NCBI RefSeq assembly: GCF_000379905.1
Contig: NZ_KB904057.1
Span: forward strand, 1 to 64,000
DNA: 64,000 nt
Direction of reading: 5' to 3'
From: Rodentibacter pneumotropicus DSM 21403
Lineage (GTDB): Bacteria; Pseudomonadota; Gammaproteobacteria; Enterobacterales; Pasteurellaceae
The notes beneath the pieces are model-generated. The model saw only the letters and a list, made by a program, of their open reading frames with translations. It was not told the DNA's origin and searched no databases. The position numbers and the translations under genes are program-made. The stretch's first letter is position 1, and the number at the start of each line of letters is the position of its first letter. This document shows, in pieces, positions 47,096 to 55,917 of this stretch.

Positions 47096-48487
47096 TTATT
47101 TACCGGTGTATTCAAACACGACAATTGCACCTTTATTTTGCATTTCAGTGTTCGGCTTGCCGTTTTTACCTAAACCGTAACCGACCGCATCGGTCGCCAC
47201 ATAGATTTTACGTGTGTCCGGACTGATTACCGCATTACGGTAACGGTTATCGGTTCTGAAGTGTTTACTAAAATCACCTTGTACTTGCTCCGATTTGCCA
47301 TCTAATTTCACGCGATAAATCGCACCGCTCTTTAAGGTTGTGATTAACAAGGAATTTTGCCATTCTTTGATCGCGCCGTCTTTCGGATAGTAAATTATGC
47401 TTGACGGAGCAATCGTCGGCCAGCATAAAAATGCCAATTTACCGCAGTTCTCATCGGAGTAGTTATAACCTGTTGGTACGGTAAAGAAAGTTTTCTGCGG
47501 CGCTTTAAAGTTTGGTGCATTAAATTCGCTCTCTTGTTTAACCGGTACGCCTTCCGGAATGACATTAGAATCAAATTTTGCTTGTAATTCTTTCGGTGCT
47601 TTAAACCATTCTGCGTAAACATAAGCTTCGTTATCTTTATAGCCTGCAACATTTGGCCAGCCATAGTTACCGCCTTTTTCAATAAGGTTTAATTCATCGT
47701 CGCTAGAAGGGCCGTGCTCCACTGCAAATAATTTATCACCAACAAAGGCTAAACCTTGTGAGTTACGGAAACCATAAGCGTAAACGTGGCTTTTCACCCC
47801 GTTTAATTCTGGGTTATCCGCAGGAATCGAACCGTCTACATTTAAACGGAGAATTTTACCCGGATAAAGTGAATAATCTTTGTTTGCAACCTGCTCAGCG
47901 GTTGGTAAGTATTGTGATTGGATTTCTTTATCAACGTGTTTACCTTGTCCAAAGCCCTGATCGCCAATGGTATAGAATAATGTCCCATCCGGTGCAAAAC
48001 GTAAACGTCCCGAGTTGTGGTCGCCGCTTGCCGGTAGTTTGTCAATGACAATGGTTTCATTTGCCAATTTATTGGCTTTTTCATCGTACGTTAAACGAAC
48101 AATGCGCGCGAATTTTTTCTCGCCTTCATTATACGTGTAGGCGGTATAAAGATGGTTTTCACCTTTACCTGATAAGAAGTCAGGCGCGAATGCCATACCG
48201 AGAACACCTTGATGTGGCGGTGCAGCAAACACATTTTCAAAGTGATAAAGCTGTGTACGTTTACCGGTTTTTGGATCGATTTTTGCAATGTTCTTGCCTT
48301 GACGTTCAGTCACCCAAATTTGGTTATCCTTACCCCAAAGCATTTCCCATGGGCTTTCCAAACCTTCTACTAAAACCGTGGCTTTGAATGGCTCTGCAAT
48401 ATCCACTTTATCACCGGCTTTCGCATAAAGATTGTTGCTTGTTAAAGTTAATGCGCCCAATGCAAGCGCAAGTGCTGTTTTTTTCAT
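47096..48487 (-). CDS. Soluble PQQ-dependent glucose/aldose dehydrogenase
   Basis: A 463-aa periplasmic quinoprotein of the soluble glucose dehydrogenase (Acinetobacter GdhB) family. Signal peptide to about NLYA (22). The six-bladed propeller landmarks are present: LLWGKDNQIWVTER-like blade 1 (MLWGKDNQIWVTER), catalytic His157 in GDHNSGRL, PQQ-binding Arg241 in YGFRNSQGLAF, then EHGPSSDDELNLI, KGGNYGWPNVAGYKD and LCWPTIAPSS. Closer to Acinetobacter sGDH than to the smaller E. coli YliI. No PQQ synthesis genes are in the window; the next gene is a PQQ receptor, which suggests use of external PQQ. Confidence 0.85.
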   Translation of the reverse strand: MKKTALALALGALTLTSNNLYAKAGDKVDIAEPFKATVLVEGLESPWEMLWGKDNQIWVTERQGKNIAKIDPKTGKRTQLYHFENVFAAPPHQGVLGMAFAPDFLSGKGENHLYTAYTYNEGEKKFARIVRLTYDEKANKLANETIVIDKLPASGDHNSGRLRFAPDGTLFYTIGDQGFGQGKHVDKEIQSQYLPTAEQVANKDYSLYPGKILRLNVDGSIPADNPELNGVKSHVYAYGFRNSQGLAFVGDKLFAVEHGPSSDDELNLIEKGGNYGWPNVAGYKDNEAYVYAEWFKAPKELQAKFDSNVIPEGVPVKQESEFNAPNFKAPQKTFFTVPTGYNYSDENCGKLAFLCWPTIAPSSIIYYPKDGAIKEWQNSLLITTLKSGAIYRVKLDGKSEQVQGDFSKHFRTDNRYRNAVISPDTRKIYVATDAVGYGLGKNGKPNTEMQNKGAIVVFEYTGK

Positions 48488-48531
48488 TTAATCTCCTAAA
48501 TAAGATTATGGTTGATAAAATTACCGAGTAA

Positions 48532-48540
48532 AAGAGCGGT
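48532..48540 (+). repeat. USS-like variant AAGAGCGGT
   Basis: Lies in the leader of the sugar dehydrogenase gene, at the upstream border of the PQQ pair; the copy at 44934 is at its downstream border in the opposite orientation. Confidence 0.5.
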
Positions 48541-48644
48541 CGGAAAATGCAATGGATTTTAGATATTGAATTTACCAACCGACTAAAATCAAGGTGCGTA
48601 TTCTAATGATTTATAAAATACTGGGGAAGATGTTGTGCAAATGA

Positions 48645-48666
48645 GCGGCCATCACCGCTCATTATT
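48645..48666 (-). terminator. Hairpin after the pirin gene
   Basis: ATGAGCGG and CCGCTCAT inverted around CCATCA; weak T content follows on the minus strand. Probable terminator of the pirin gene. Confidence 0.5.
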
Positions 48667-48676
48667 TATCATCTTA

Positions 48677-49399
48677 TTATGCTATGGCGACTTCCATTGG
48701 AACTTCCATCAACAAAATTTCGGCATCATCGGTAGCTTCCACATTGAAGTTTTCTACATCCCAAACGCCTAAGCCATCACGTTCGGAAAGATCAAATCCA
48801 GCCACTTTCGCCGAACCTTTGATCACAAACGCATAGACACCGTTTTTTGTATCATTTAAGCGGTATTCTTTCGCCGTGCCTTTGTCAAACTTCGCCAAGT
48901 TGAACCAGGCATTTTGGTGAATCCACACACCTTCATCATTTGCATTTGGAGAAAGAATTTGTTGGAAATCGTTTGGTTTTGCACCTTCCGCAAGGCTAAT
49001 TTGTTGATAACGAGGCTCAACATTGCGTTTGTTTGGGAAGACCCAAATTTGTAAAAATTTCACCGGCGTATTCGCATTCGGGTTCATTTCACTGTGGGTA
49101 ATTCCTGTACCTGCCGACATCACTTGAATATCGCCGTGGCGAATCACACTGCCGTTTCCCATACTGTCACGATGTGCTAAATCACCGCTTAATGGAATGG
49201 AAATAATCTCCATATTATCGTGTGGGTGTGTACCAAAACCGCGACCGCCTTCAACGAAATCATCATTAATCACCCGTAATGCCCCAAAATGAATGCGGTC
49301 AGGATCATAGTAGTTTGCGAAACTAAAAGTATGACGGCTTTTTAACCAACCGTGATCCGCATTGCCACGAGAATTTGCAGAATGAAATACAGTTTTCAT
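48677..49399 (-). CDS. Pirin family protein (YhhW-like)
   Basis: A 240-aa bicupin of the pirin family. The metal-binding His pattern is seen in GFGTHPHDNMEIISIP (residues 54-69) and in the later THSEMNP segment; the N-terminus RGNADHGWLKSRHTFSFANYYDP is the pirin signature. E. coli YhhW has quercetinase activity in vitro; the natural role is unknown. Its nearness to the mdaB quinone reductase might point to aromatic or quinone handling, but this is only a guess. Its own leader separates it from nrdB. Confidence 0.9.
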   Translation of the reverse strand: MKTVFHSANSRGNADHGWLKSRHTFSFANYYDPDRIHFGALRVINDDFVEGGRGFGTHPHDNMEIISIPLSGDLAHRDSMGNGSVIRHGDIQVMSAGTGITHSEMNPNANTPVKFLQIWVFPNKRNVEPRYQQISLAEGAKPNDFQQILSPNANDEGVWIHQNAWFNLAKFDKGTAKEYRLNDTKNGVYAFVIKGSAKVAGFDLSERDGLGVWDVENFNVEATDDAEILLMEVPMEVAIA

Positions 49400-49593
49400 A
49401 AATATTCCTTAACTTTTTAAAAATGAGTTGCACATTGCTGTGTTTTTGATGTGGCGTATATTACGCTTTCCTGAAAAAAGAAAAATATGGTTTTTGTAAA
49501 AAGATTATTTATTAATAGTGAATAATTGAAGAGAGATTATTTGAGTGTTTTTGTATTTTTATTAGGTAGAACATAAGATTAATTGGAGATATA

Positions 49594-49624
49594 AAAAAGA
49601 GCCAGCAAAGCCAGCTCTTTTATC
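49594..49624 (-). terminator. Terminator after nrdB
   Basis: Minus strand AAAAGAGC, inner TGGCTTTGCTG, GCTCTTTTTTAT: stem with T-run, about 35 bases after the nrdB stop. Confidence 0.82.
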
Positions 49625-49659
49625 GACTAAATAAATTCAGAATTTTGCTCAGTGCATAA

Positions 49660-50790
49660 TTAAAGATCAAAATCTCCGAAATCGTTGGTATCGACTTTTG
49701 AGTCTATTTGACCTACAAGATAGGAACTCACTTCCACTTCTTGTGGTGCCACTTGCACGTTATCGGAAACCAACCAAGCGTTAATCCAAGGAATTGGGTT
49801 GGAACGAGCTTGGAACGGCAACGGTAAACCAACGGCTTGCATACGGATGTTGGTGATGTATTCTACATATTGCACCAAAATATCTTTATTTAAGCCGATC
49901 ATTGAACCGTCTTTAAACAAATAATCCGCCCATTCTTTTTCTTGTTCCGCTGCGGCGAGGAATAAATCATAGGCTTCTTGTTTACATTCTTCGGCAATTT
50001 CTGCCATTTCAGGATCATCTTGGCCTGCCGCCATAATGTTTAAAATATGCTGTGTGCCGGTTAAATGTAATGCTTCATCACGGGCAATAAATTTAATGAT
50101 TTTTGCATTTCCTTCCATTAATTGACGTTCTGCAAAAGCGAAAGAGCAGGCAAAAGACACATAGAAACGAATCGCCTCTAGGGCATTGACACTCATTAAG
50201 CAAAGGTAAAGTTGTTTTTTGAGATTGCGTAAAGTAACGACACATTCTTTGCCGTCCACTGTGTAAGTGCCTTCTCCATACAAGCCATAAAGTTGGCTAT
50301 CACGGATTAAATCATCATAGTAAGAAGAAATATCACGCGCACGTTTGATAATCTCTTCATTGGTGACGATGTCATCAAAAACAATAGAGGGATCGTTCAC
50401 AATATTACGAATAATATGGGTGTAAGAACGGCTATGAATGGTTTCAGAGAACGTCCAAGTTTCGATCCAAGTTTCTAATTCAGGAATGGATACCAACGGT
50501 AACAATGCCACGTTCGGGCTGCGACCTTGAATAGAATCCAATAAGGTCTGATACTTTAAGTTACTAATAAAAATATGTTTTTCATGTTCCGGTAAAGCCG
50601 CATAATCAATACGATCTTGCGACACATCCACTTCTTCCGGACGCCAGAAGAAAGAAAGTTGTTTTTCAATGAGCTTTTCAAAGGTCTCATATTTTTGTTG
50701 ATCGTAACGAGCAACGTTTACGTTTTGACCAAAGAACATTGGCTCTTTTAGTTGGTCGTTTTTGGTTTGTGAGAAAGTGGTGTATGCCAT
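49660..50790 (-). CDS. nrdB: Class Ia ribonucleotide reductase, beta subunit
   Basis: NrdB, 376 aa, holds the di-iron tyrosyl radical for aerobic ribonucleotide reduction. The segments [31 protein letters not shown] and [17 protein letters not shown] supply iron ligands; the radical Tyr is within [13 protein letters not shown] or nearby and was not fixed. The C-terminal tail ENDFGDFDL-type ([10 protein letters not shown]) is the peptide that docks in NrdA. Downstream of nrdA with a USS hairpin in the 65-base gap. Confidence 0.96.
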   Translation of the reverse strand: MAYTTFSQTKNDQLKEPMFFGQNVNVARYDQQKYETFEKLIEKQLSFFWRPEEVDVSQDRIDYAALPEHEKHIFISNLKYQTLLDSIQGRSPNVALLPLVSIPELETWIETWTFSETIHSRSYTHIIRNIVNDPSIVFDDIVTNEEIIKRARDISSYYDDLIRDSQLYGLYGEGTYTVDGKECVVTLRNLKKQLYLCLMSVNALEAIRFYVSFACSFAFAERQLMEGNAKIIKFIARDEALHLTGTQHILNIMAAGQDDPEMAEIAEECKQEAYDLFLAAAEQEKEWADYLFKDGSMIGLNKDILVQYVEYITNIRMQAVGLPLPFQARSNPIPWINAWLVSDNVQVAPQEVEVSSYLVGQIDSKVDTNDFGDFDL

Positions 50791-50810
50791 TTGGGTTTCC
50801 TCTGTTTTTA

Positions 50811-50844
50811 AAAAAGTGCGGTCAATTTTAACCGCACTTTTAAA
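50811..50844 (-). terminator. USS hairpin between nrdA and nrdB
   Basis: AAAAGTGCGGTCAATTTT-like and TTAACCGCACTTTTAAA arms: two inverted USS cores with a short loop, and a T-rich tail on the minus strand. Inside an operon it could act as a partial terminator or a processing site. Confidence 0.55.
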
Positions 50845-50855
50845 GGGTTGATTAA

Positions 50856-53126
50856 TTAGATTTTACATGCCCCGCCTGCGCAGCCATCATCAAGATCTTC
50901 TTGGGCATCTTCTGCGCCGTCACGGGTGTTTTGGTAGTAAAGGGTTTTTAAGCCGTATTTGTAAGCGGTTAATAAATCTTTTAATAACACTTTCATCGGC
51001 ACTTTACCGTCTTCAAAGCGTTTTGGATCGTAGTTCGTATTTGCGGAAATCGCTTGATCCACGAATTTTTGCATAATGCCGACTAAGTGTAGATAACCAT
51101 CATTGTTTGGAATATCCCAAAGTAATTCATATTGATCACTTAAGTTTTCGTAATCAGGTACCACTTGTTTTAAAATACCGTCTTTTGAGGCTTTCACACT
51201 CACATGACCACGAGGCGGTTCGATACCATTGGTGGCGTTAGAAATCTGTGATGAAGTTTCTGACGGCATTAATGCAGTGAGCGTGGAGTTACGCAAACCA
51301 AACTCTTGAATGTCTTTACGTAAACTTTCCCAATCGTAATGCAGGGGTTCTTGTGTGAGCGAATCCAAATCTTTTTTATAGGTATCAATTGGTAAAATAC
51401 CTTGTGAATAGGTGGTTTGATTGAAATATTCACATGCACCTTGTTCTTTGGCTAAATTCATTGAGGCTTTCAATAAGTAATATTGAATGGCTTCAAAAGT
51501 GCGGTGGGTTAAATCATTCGCACTACCATCAGAATAACGCACTCCATTTTTCGCCAAGTAATAAGCATAGTTAATCACGCCAATCCCTAAAGAACGACGG
51601 GCAAGGGAACTGCGTTTTGCCGCGGCAACAGGGTAGTCCTGATAGTCCAATAGGGCATCTAACGCACGAACGGCAAGATTTGCTAACTCTTCCAATTCAT
51701 CAAGATTTTCAATTTTGCCTAAGTTAAATGCAGAAAGGGTGCAAAGAGCAATCTCACCATTTTCATCATGAATATGGCTTAATGGTTTGGTTGGTAACGC
51801 AATTTCTAAGCATAAGTTAGATTGGCGTACCGGTGCCACTTGAGGATCAAACGGAGAGTGAGTATTACAGTGATCCACATTTTGAATATAGATACGACCG
51901 GTTGAAGCGCGTTCTTGCATTAATAGAGAGAAAATTTCCACCGCTTTGACTGTGCGTTTACGGATGTTTGGATCTTGCTCATATTTGACATAAAGCTCTT
52001 CAAATTTATCTTGATCGGCAAAAAAAGCTTCGTAAAGTCCCGGTACATCGGAAGGGCTGAACAAGGTAATATCACCGCCCTTAATTAAGCGTTGATACAT
52101 CAATTTATTTAATTGCACACCGTAGTCCATATGGCGAACACGGTTATCTTCCACACCACGGTTATTTTTTAACACGAGCAAGCTTTCGGCTTCTAAATGC
52201 CATAATGGGTAGTAAACCGTTGCCGCACCACCACGAACACCGCCTTGTGAACAAGATTTTACCGCTGTTTGGAAATATTTATAGAACGGAATACAACCGG
52301 TATGGAAGGCTTCACCACCACGGATTTCACTGCCTAAGGCTCGAATTGCGCCAGCGTTTACTCCAATTCCTGCACGTTGGGAAACATATTTCACAATGGC
52401 AGAGGCGGTAGCATTGATAGAATCCAAACTGTCGCCACATTCAATTAAAACACAAGAACTGAATTGGCGGGTTGGAGTACGCACGCCTGCCATAATTGGT
52501 GTTGGTAAAGAAATTTTGAAGGTGGAAGTGGCATCGTAAAAACGCTTGATATAGTCCAAGCGGGTTTCTTGCGGATATTTTGAGAATAAACTCGCTGCGA
52601 CCAATAAATAAAGGAATTGTGCGGATTCGTAAATTTCACCGGTTACACGGTTTTGCACTAAATATTTGCCTTCCAGTTGTTTTACGGCAGCATAAGAAAA
52701 GGTCATATCACGCCAGTGGTCGATAAAACCATCCATTTCATCCCATTCTTCGCGAGTGTAATCATCTAAAAGGGCATGATCATATTTCCCCATACGCACG
52801 AGTTTTTTGACGTGATCATATAAACGAGGTGGCTCGAAATGACCATAAGCCTTTTTGCGCAAATGGAAAATCGCCAAACGAGCAGCGAGGTATTGATAAT
52901 CAGGGGTATCTTTACTAATTAAATCTGCTGCGGCTTTGATAATGGTTTCGTGAATATCGGAAGTACGAATCCCTTCGTAAAACTGGATATGCGAACGCAA
53001 TTCTACTTGAGAGACAGAAACATTTTCTAATCCTTCTGCGGCCCAAGTAATGACACGGTGAATTTTATCAAGATTGATTTGTTCTTGCGTACCGTCACGC
53101 TTGGTAACTTTTAAACTTTTGTTCAT
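50856..53126 (-). CDS. nrdA: Class Ia ribonucleotide reductase, alpha subunit
   Basis: NrdA, 756 aa, the catalytic subunit. An ATP-cone allosteric domain opens the protein ([26 protein letters not shown]). The active-site cysteine triad is represented by [21 protein letters not shown] and the C-terminal redox pair CAGGACKI. Length is near E. coli NrdA (761 aa). The promoter region carries two NrdR boxes. As I remember it, in H. influenzae the next gene upstream is dolP; here a 2.5-kb segment lies between them. Confidence 0.97.
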   Translation of the reverse strand: MNKSLKVTKRDGTQEQINLDKIHRVITWAAEGLENVSVSQVELRSHIQFYEGIRTSDIHETIIKAAADLISKDTPDYQYLAARLAIFHLRKKAYGHFEPPRLYDHVKKLVRMGKYDHALLDDYTREEWDEMDGFIDHWRDMTFSYAAVKQLEGKYLVQNRVTGEIYESAQFLYLLVAASLFSKYPQETRLDYIKRFYDATSTFKISLPTPIMAGVRTPTRQFSSCVLIECGDSLDSINATASAIVKYVSQRAGIGVNAGAIRALGSEIRGGEAFHTGCIPFYKYFQTAVKSCSQGGVRGGAATVYYPLWHLEAESLLVLKNNRGVEDNRVRHMDYGVQLNKLMYQRLIKGGDITLFSPSDVPGLYEAFFADQDKFEELYVKYEQDPNIRKRTVKAVEIFSLLMQERASTGRIYIQNVDHCNTHSPFDPQVAPVRQSNLCLEIALPTKPLSHIHDENGEIALCTLSAFNLGKIENLDELEELANLAVRALDALLDYQDYPVAAAKRSSLARRSLGIGVINYAYYLAKNGVRYSDGSANDLTHRTFEAIQYYLLKASMNLAKEQGACEYFNQTTYSQGILPIDTYKKDLDSLTQEPLHYDWESLRKDIQEFGLRNSTLTALMPSETSSQISNATNGIEPPRGHVSVKASKDGILKQVVPDYENLSDQYELLWDIPNNDGYLHLVGIMQKFVDQAISANTNYDPKRFEDGKVPMKVLLKDLLTAYKYGLKTLYYQNTRDGAEDAQEDLDDGCAGGACKI

Positions 53127-53157
53127 GAATATACGAGCCTTTTTATATTATTTTAAA

Positions 53158-53173
53158 ACACAATATATAGTGT
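53158..53173 (-). promoter_or_regulatory. NrdR box 1
   Basis: ACACAATATATAGTGT, a near-palindromic match to the NrdR box, 32 bases before the nrdA start codon. NrdR represses nrd genes when dATP is high. Confidence 0.88.
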
Positions 53174-53188
53174 TTGTGAAACAACGAT

Positions 53189-53204
53189 ACACAAGATAGT
53201 GTGT
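53189..53204 (-). promoter_or_regulatory. NrdR box 2
   Basis: ACACAAGATAGTGTGT, 31 bp from box 1 (three helical turns), the standard tandem spacing for NrdR. It agrees with box 1 at 13 of 16 positions. Confidence 0.85.
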
Positions 53205-53607
53205 TTTTTTTGTCAGATCAAGTAATAAATTTTTTATCAAAATGATTGACAAAAAATTTATTATTAAAAAACAAATACTTTTCCGAGAATTGTAAATATG
53301 AGAATTTTTGCTTGAAAAAAACAAAAAAGTGCGGTCGAAAATCGGCTATTTTCCGTTATTCTGACTCGAAAAGGGGATGGTCTCATAATGGAAGGGAGAA
53401 TAATCTACATTTGTGCGCATAAGCATTTTTTTGTACGTGAAACTTGGTTTTCCCACGCTTGGTTATGGAATGGGGAACTTTTATGAACTGTATCGTATAA
53501 TTGTACAAGGATGGAATATTTATAAATCCTAATATCTAATATGTTGGAAAAGTGTTACTCTGTACAATTTCCAGGACTCTATAAATAAAAGATTAATAGG
53601 ATTTCTT
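53205..53607. other. Intergenic region between nrdA and the DUF262 gene
   Basis: About 400 AT-rich bases. It holds one arm of a split USS inverted repeat (53325-53341) preceded by an A-run. The part from 53342 to 53607 seems to belong to the inserted segment. A 32-codon ORF at 53388-53486 has no support. No promoter was fixed for the DUF262 gene; AGGATTTCTT before its ATG is the ribosome site. Confidence 0.5.
53325..53341 (+). repeat. Left arm of 17-bp USS inverted repeat flanking the DUF262 gene
   Basis: AAAAGTGCGGTCGAAAA. The exact inverted copy is at 55873-55889. On the minus strand this arm is followed by a T-run, as the 3' arm of an intrinsic terminator would be. Confidence 0.85.
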
Positions 53608-55728
53608 ATGAAAGCTAGTGAAGCAAATTTATTGAAATTTTTGAAAAAATCGCCGCAATTTATAATCCCTATCTATCAAAGAAATTATTCATGGACAGAG
53701 ACTCAGTGTCGTCAACTATGGGATGATATTTTACGTACAGGTTCGGATGAACAAACTAACGCCCATTTTATTGGTTCAATTGTATATATTGAACGTGCGC
53801 TTTCTACCGTAACAAGTCATGAATCTTTACTCGTTATCGATGGGCAACAGCGCTTGACTACTTGCACCTTGCTTATCGCCGCTTTGGCAGATTATTTGGA
53901 AGAGCAGCAAATCCCTGAATTGTTGGATACATTTTCTGCTAGAAAGTTGCGAAACTATTATTTGTTTAATCCTGAAGAACAAAACGACCGTCATTTCAAA
54001 TTGCTTTTGTCAGAAACGGACAAAGAAACATTATTAGCAGTATTAAAGCAAGAACCTCTACAAGAATCTGCAAGCATACGAGTTACAGAAAATTATGATT
54101 TGTTTAAAAAATTAATTTCGGATAATAGTGATAAATTGGATAAAATCTGCCAAGGCATAGATAAACTGATTATTGTAGACGTTGCATTGGAGCGAGATAA
54201 AGATAACCCACAGCTAATTTTTGAAAGTATGAATTCTACAGGGTTGGAACTCAGTCAGGCTGATCTTATTAGAAATTATATTTTAATGGGATTGAGTCCT
54301 GATCTACAAAATGAACTCTATCGTTCTTATTGGAGAAAAATTGAAAAATTGTTTGGACAAGAAGCATATAGTCAATATTTCGATGACTTTATGCGTCATT
54401 ACTTGACTGTAAAAACAGGTACAATTCCTAATATTCGTAAGGTTTACAATGAGTTTAAAAGCTTTTCCATAAGCTATTTCAAGGGCGATTCCAAAGGTTT
54501 GGTTGACGATATTTATAACTATGCTGGTTATTATTGTGCCTTTGCCTTGGACAAAGAAAGTGATCCTAATTTGAAACAGGCATTTTCTGATTTACGAGAA
54601 TTAAAAGTGGATGTTGCCTATCCTTTCCTATTGAGCACCTACCATGATTACAAACAAGGTCGCTTGAAAAATGGTGAAGTGCTGCAAGTTGTTCGCTTGA
54701 TAGAGAGCTATGTATTCCGCCGATCGATTTGTAATATTCCTACTAATTCACTTAACAAAACGTTCGCTTCGCTTGCTAAATCATTGAACAAAGAGTTTTA
54801 TTTAGAAAGTTTGCAAGCTCAATTCCTGCTTATGTCATCCTATCGTCGTTTTCCGAGAAATGGGGAGTTTTTACGCGAAATTCAAATTAGAGATGTATAT
54901 AATTTTGGACGGAGAAGCTACTTTTTGCGTAAATTAGAAAATTACGGTCGTAAAGAGACAGTCAATATCGGTGAATATTCCATTGAACATATTATGCCGC
55001 AGAACAAAAAACTCTCTATCGAATGGCAAGCGGAATTAGGAGAAAATTGGCAGAAAATACAAGACACTTATCTACACACATTAGGCAATTTGACCTTAAC
55101 TGGATATAACAGTGAATATAGTGACCATTCATTTACTTATAAACGGATTGAAATTTGTAATAAAGAAGGTGAAAAAATAGGATTAGCTTACAGCCCTTTA
55201 AGATTGAATAATGGTTTTAGTGAAATAGAAAAATGGAATGAAGAACAAATTAAAGGTCGAGCCGAAAAGTTAGCTGAAAAGGCAGTTTCTATTTGGGCAA
55301 TGCCGGACTTGGATAGTGAACAACTTGCCAAGTATGAAGAAGCAAAAAAATCTGAAAATTTGACTTACAGCATAAATAATTTCCCTAATCTGTTGAATAA
55401 TGAAGAATTAAATAATTTGTTTCAGAAATTACGAAGCAGCATACTGATGTTGGATTCTTGTGTCAGCGAAGAATATTTGAAACTCTATATAGCCTATAAA
55501 TTCGAAAATAATTTCGTAGATATTACCCCACAAGCGAAACAGTTGAAGCTTGTATTAAATATACGTTTTGCTGATATTCAAGATCCACGTGGATTGTGCC
55601 GAAATATTACCGATATAGGGAAATGGGGAAACGGAGATGTAGAAGTGAAGTTGAACAATATGGATGACTTACCTTATATAATGGGGTTGATACGTCAGGC
55701 ATTTGAGTATCAAATGGAAAAAGGTTAA
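53608..55728 (+). CDS. DUF262/DUF1524 protein, probable modification-dependent nuclease (GmrSD/BrxU/SspE-like)
   Basis: A 706-aa three-part protein. The N-terminal DUF262 domain (ParB-like nucleotide-binding/hydrolysing fold) shows IPIYQRNYSW (20-29) and the hallmark DGQQRLTT (78-85). DUF1524, an HNH-type nuclease, has EHIMPQ with His461 and LHTLGNLTLTGYN near 490-503. The C-terminal 90 residues (DSCVSEEYLKLYIAY to the end) look like a DUF5655 domain. Fused DUF262-DUF1524 proteins such as GmrSD, BrxU and SspE cut modified DNA and protect against phages. No methylase, dnd/ssp or BREX genes are beside it, so it acts alone or with a distant modification. No USS inside; it interrupts the dolP-nrdA neighbourhood. 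Confidence 0.87.
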   Translation: MKASEANLLKFLKKSPQFIIPIYQRNYSWTETQCRQLWDDILRTGSDEQTNAHFIGSIVYIERALSTVTSHESLLVIDGQQRLTTCTLLIAALADYLEEQQIPELLDTFSARKLRNYYLFNPEEQNDRHFKLLLSETDKETLLAVLKQEPLQESASIRVTENYDLFKKLISDNSDKLDKICQGIDKLIIVDVALERDKDNPQLIFESMNSTGLELSQADLIRNYILMGLSPDLQNELYRSYWRKIEKLFGQEAYSQYFDDFMRHYLTVKTGTIPNIRKVYNEFKSFSISYFKGDSKGLVDDIYNYAGYYCAFALDKESDPNLKQAFSDLRELKVDVAYPFLLSTYHDYKQGRLKNGEVLQVVRLIESYVFRRSICNIPTNSLNKTFASLAKSLNKEFYLESLQAQFLLMSSYRRFPRNGEFLREIQIRDVYNFGRRSYFLRKLENYGRKETVNIGEYSIEHIMPQNKKLSIEWQAELGENWQKIQDTYLHTLGNLTLTGYNSEYSDHSFTYKRIEICNKEGEKIGLAYSPLRLNNGFSEIEKWNEEQIKGRAEKLAEKAVSIWAMPDLDSEQLAKYEEAKKSENLTYSINNFPNLLNNEELNNLFQKLRSSILMLDSCVSEEYLKLYIAYKFENNFVDITPQAKQLKLVLNIRFADIQDPRGLCRNITDIGKWGNGDVEVKLNNMDDLPYIMGLIRQAFEYQMEKG

Positions 55729-55789
55729 ATTATTCAGTAGCAAGAGCAGAATAAGTGAATAATTTATCATTCATGCACACATCAATAAA

Positions 55790-55822
55790 AATCTCCATTA
55801 AGTGGTTAATTCAATGGAGATT
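55790..55822. other. Hairpin downstream of the DUF262 gene
   Basis: AATCTCCATT and AATGGAGATT are perfect 10-bp arms with a 13-base loop, about 60 bases after the stop. There is no T-run, so termination is uncertain; it may be the 3' hairpin of the inserted segment. Confidence 0.5.
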
Positions 55823-55872
55823 GTAGAATTTTCAAGCTGTTAGGTCTTTGTGTAATTACTATAACACTGTAT

Positions 55873-55889
55873 TTTTCGACCGCACTTTT
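55873..55889 (-). repeat. Right arm of 17-bp USS inverted repeat flanking the DUF262 gene
   Basis: TTTTCGACCGCACTTTT, exact inverted copy of 53325-53341, 29 bases after the dolP stop codon on the minus strand. It stands where a USS-pair terminator of dolP is expected. Confidence 0.85.
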
Positions 55890-55917
55890 ATAGAAAAAAT
55901 AATTTTTAGAGTGAAAA

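Noticed and set aside
53388-53486. Small ORF of 32 codons before the DUF262 gene, considered as an antitoxin or leader peptide
   Set aside because: No ribosome site worth the name, no recognisable motif, and not coupled to the following gene.
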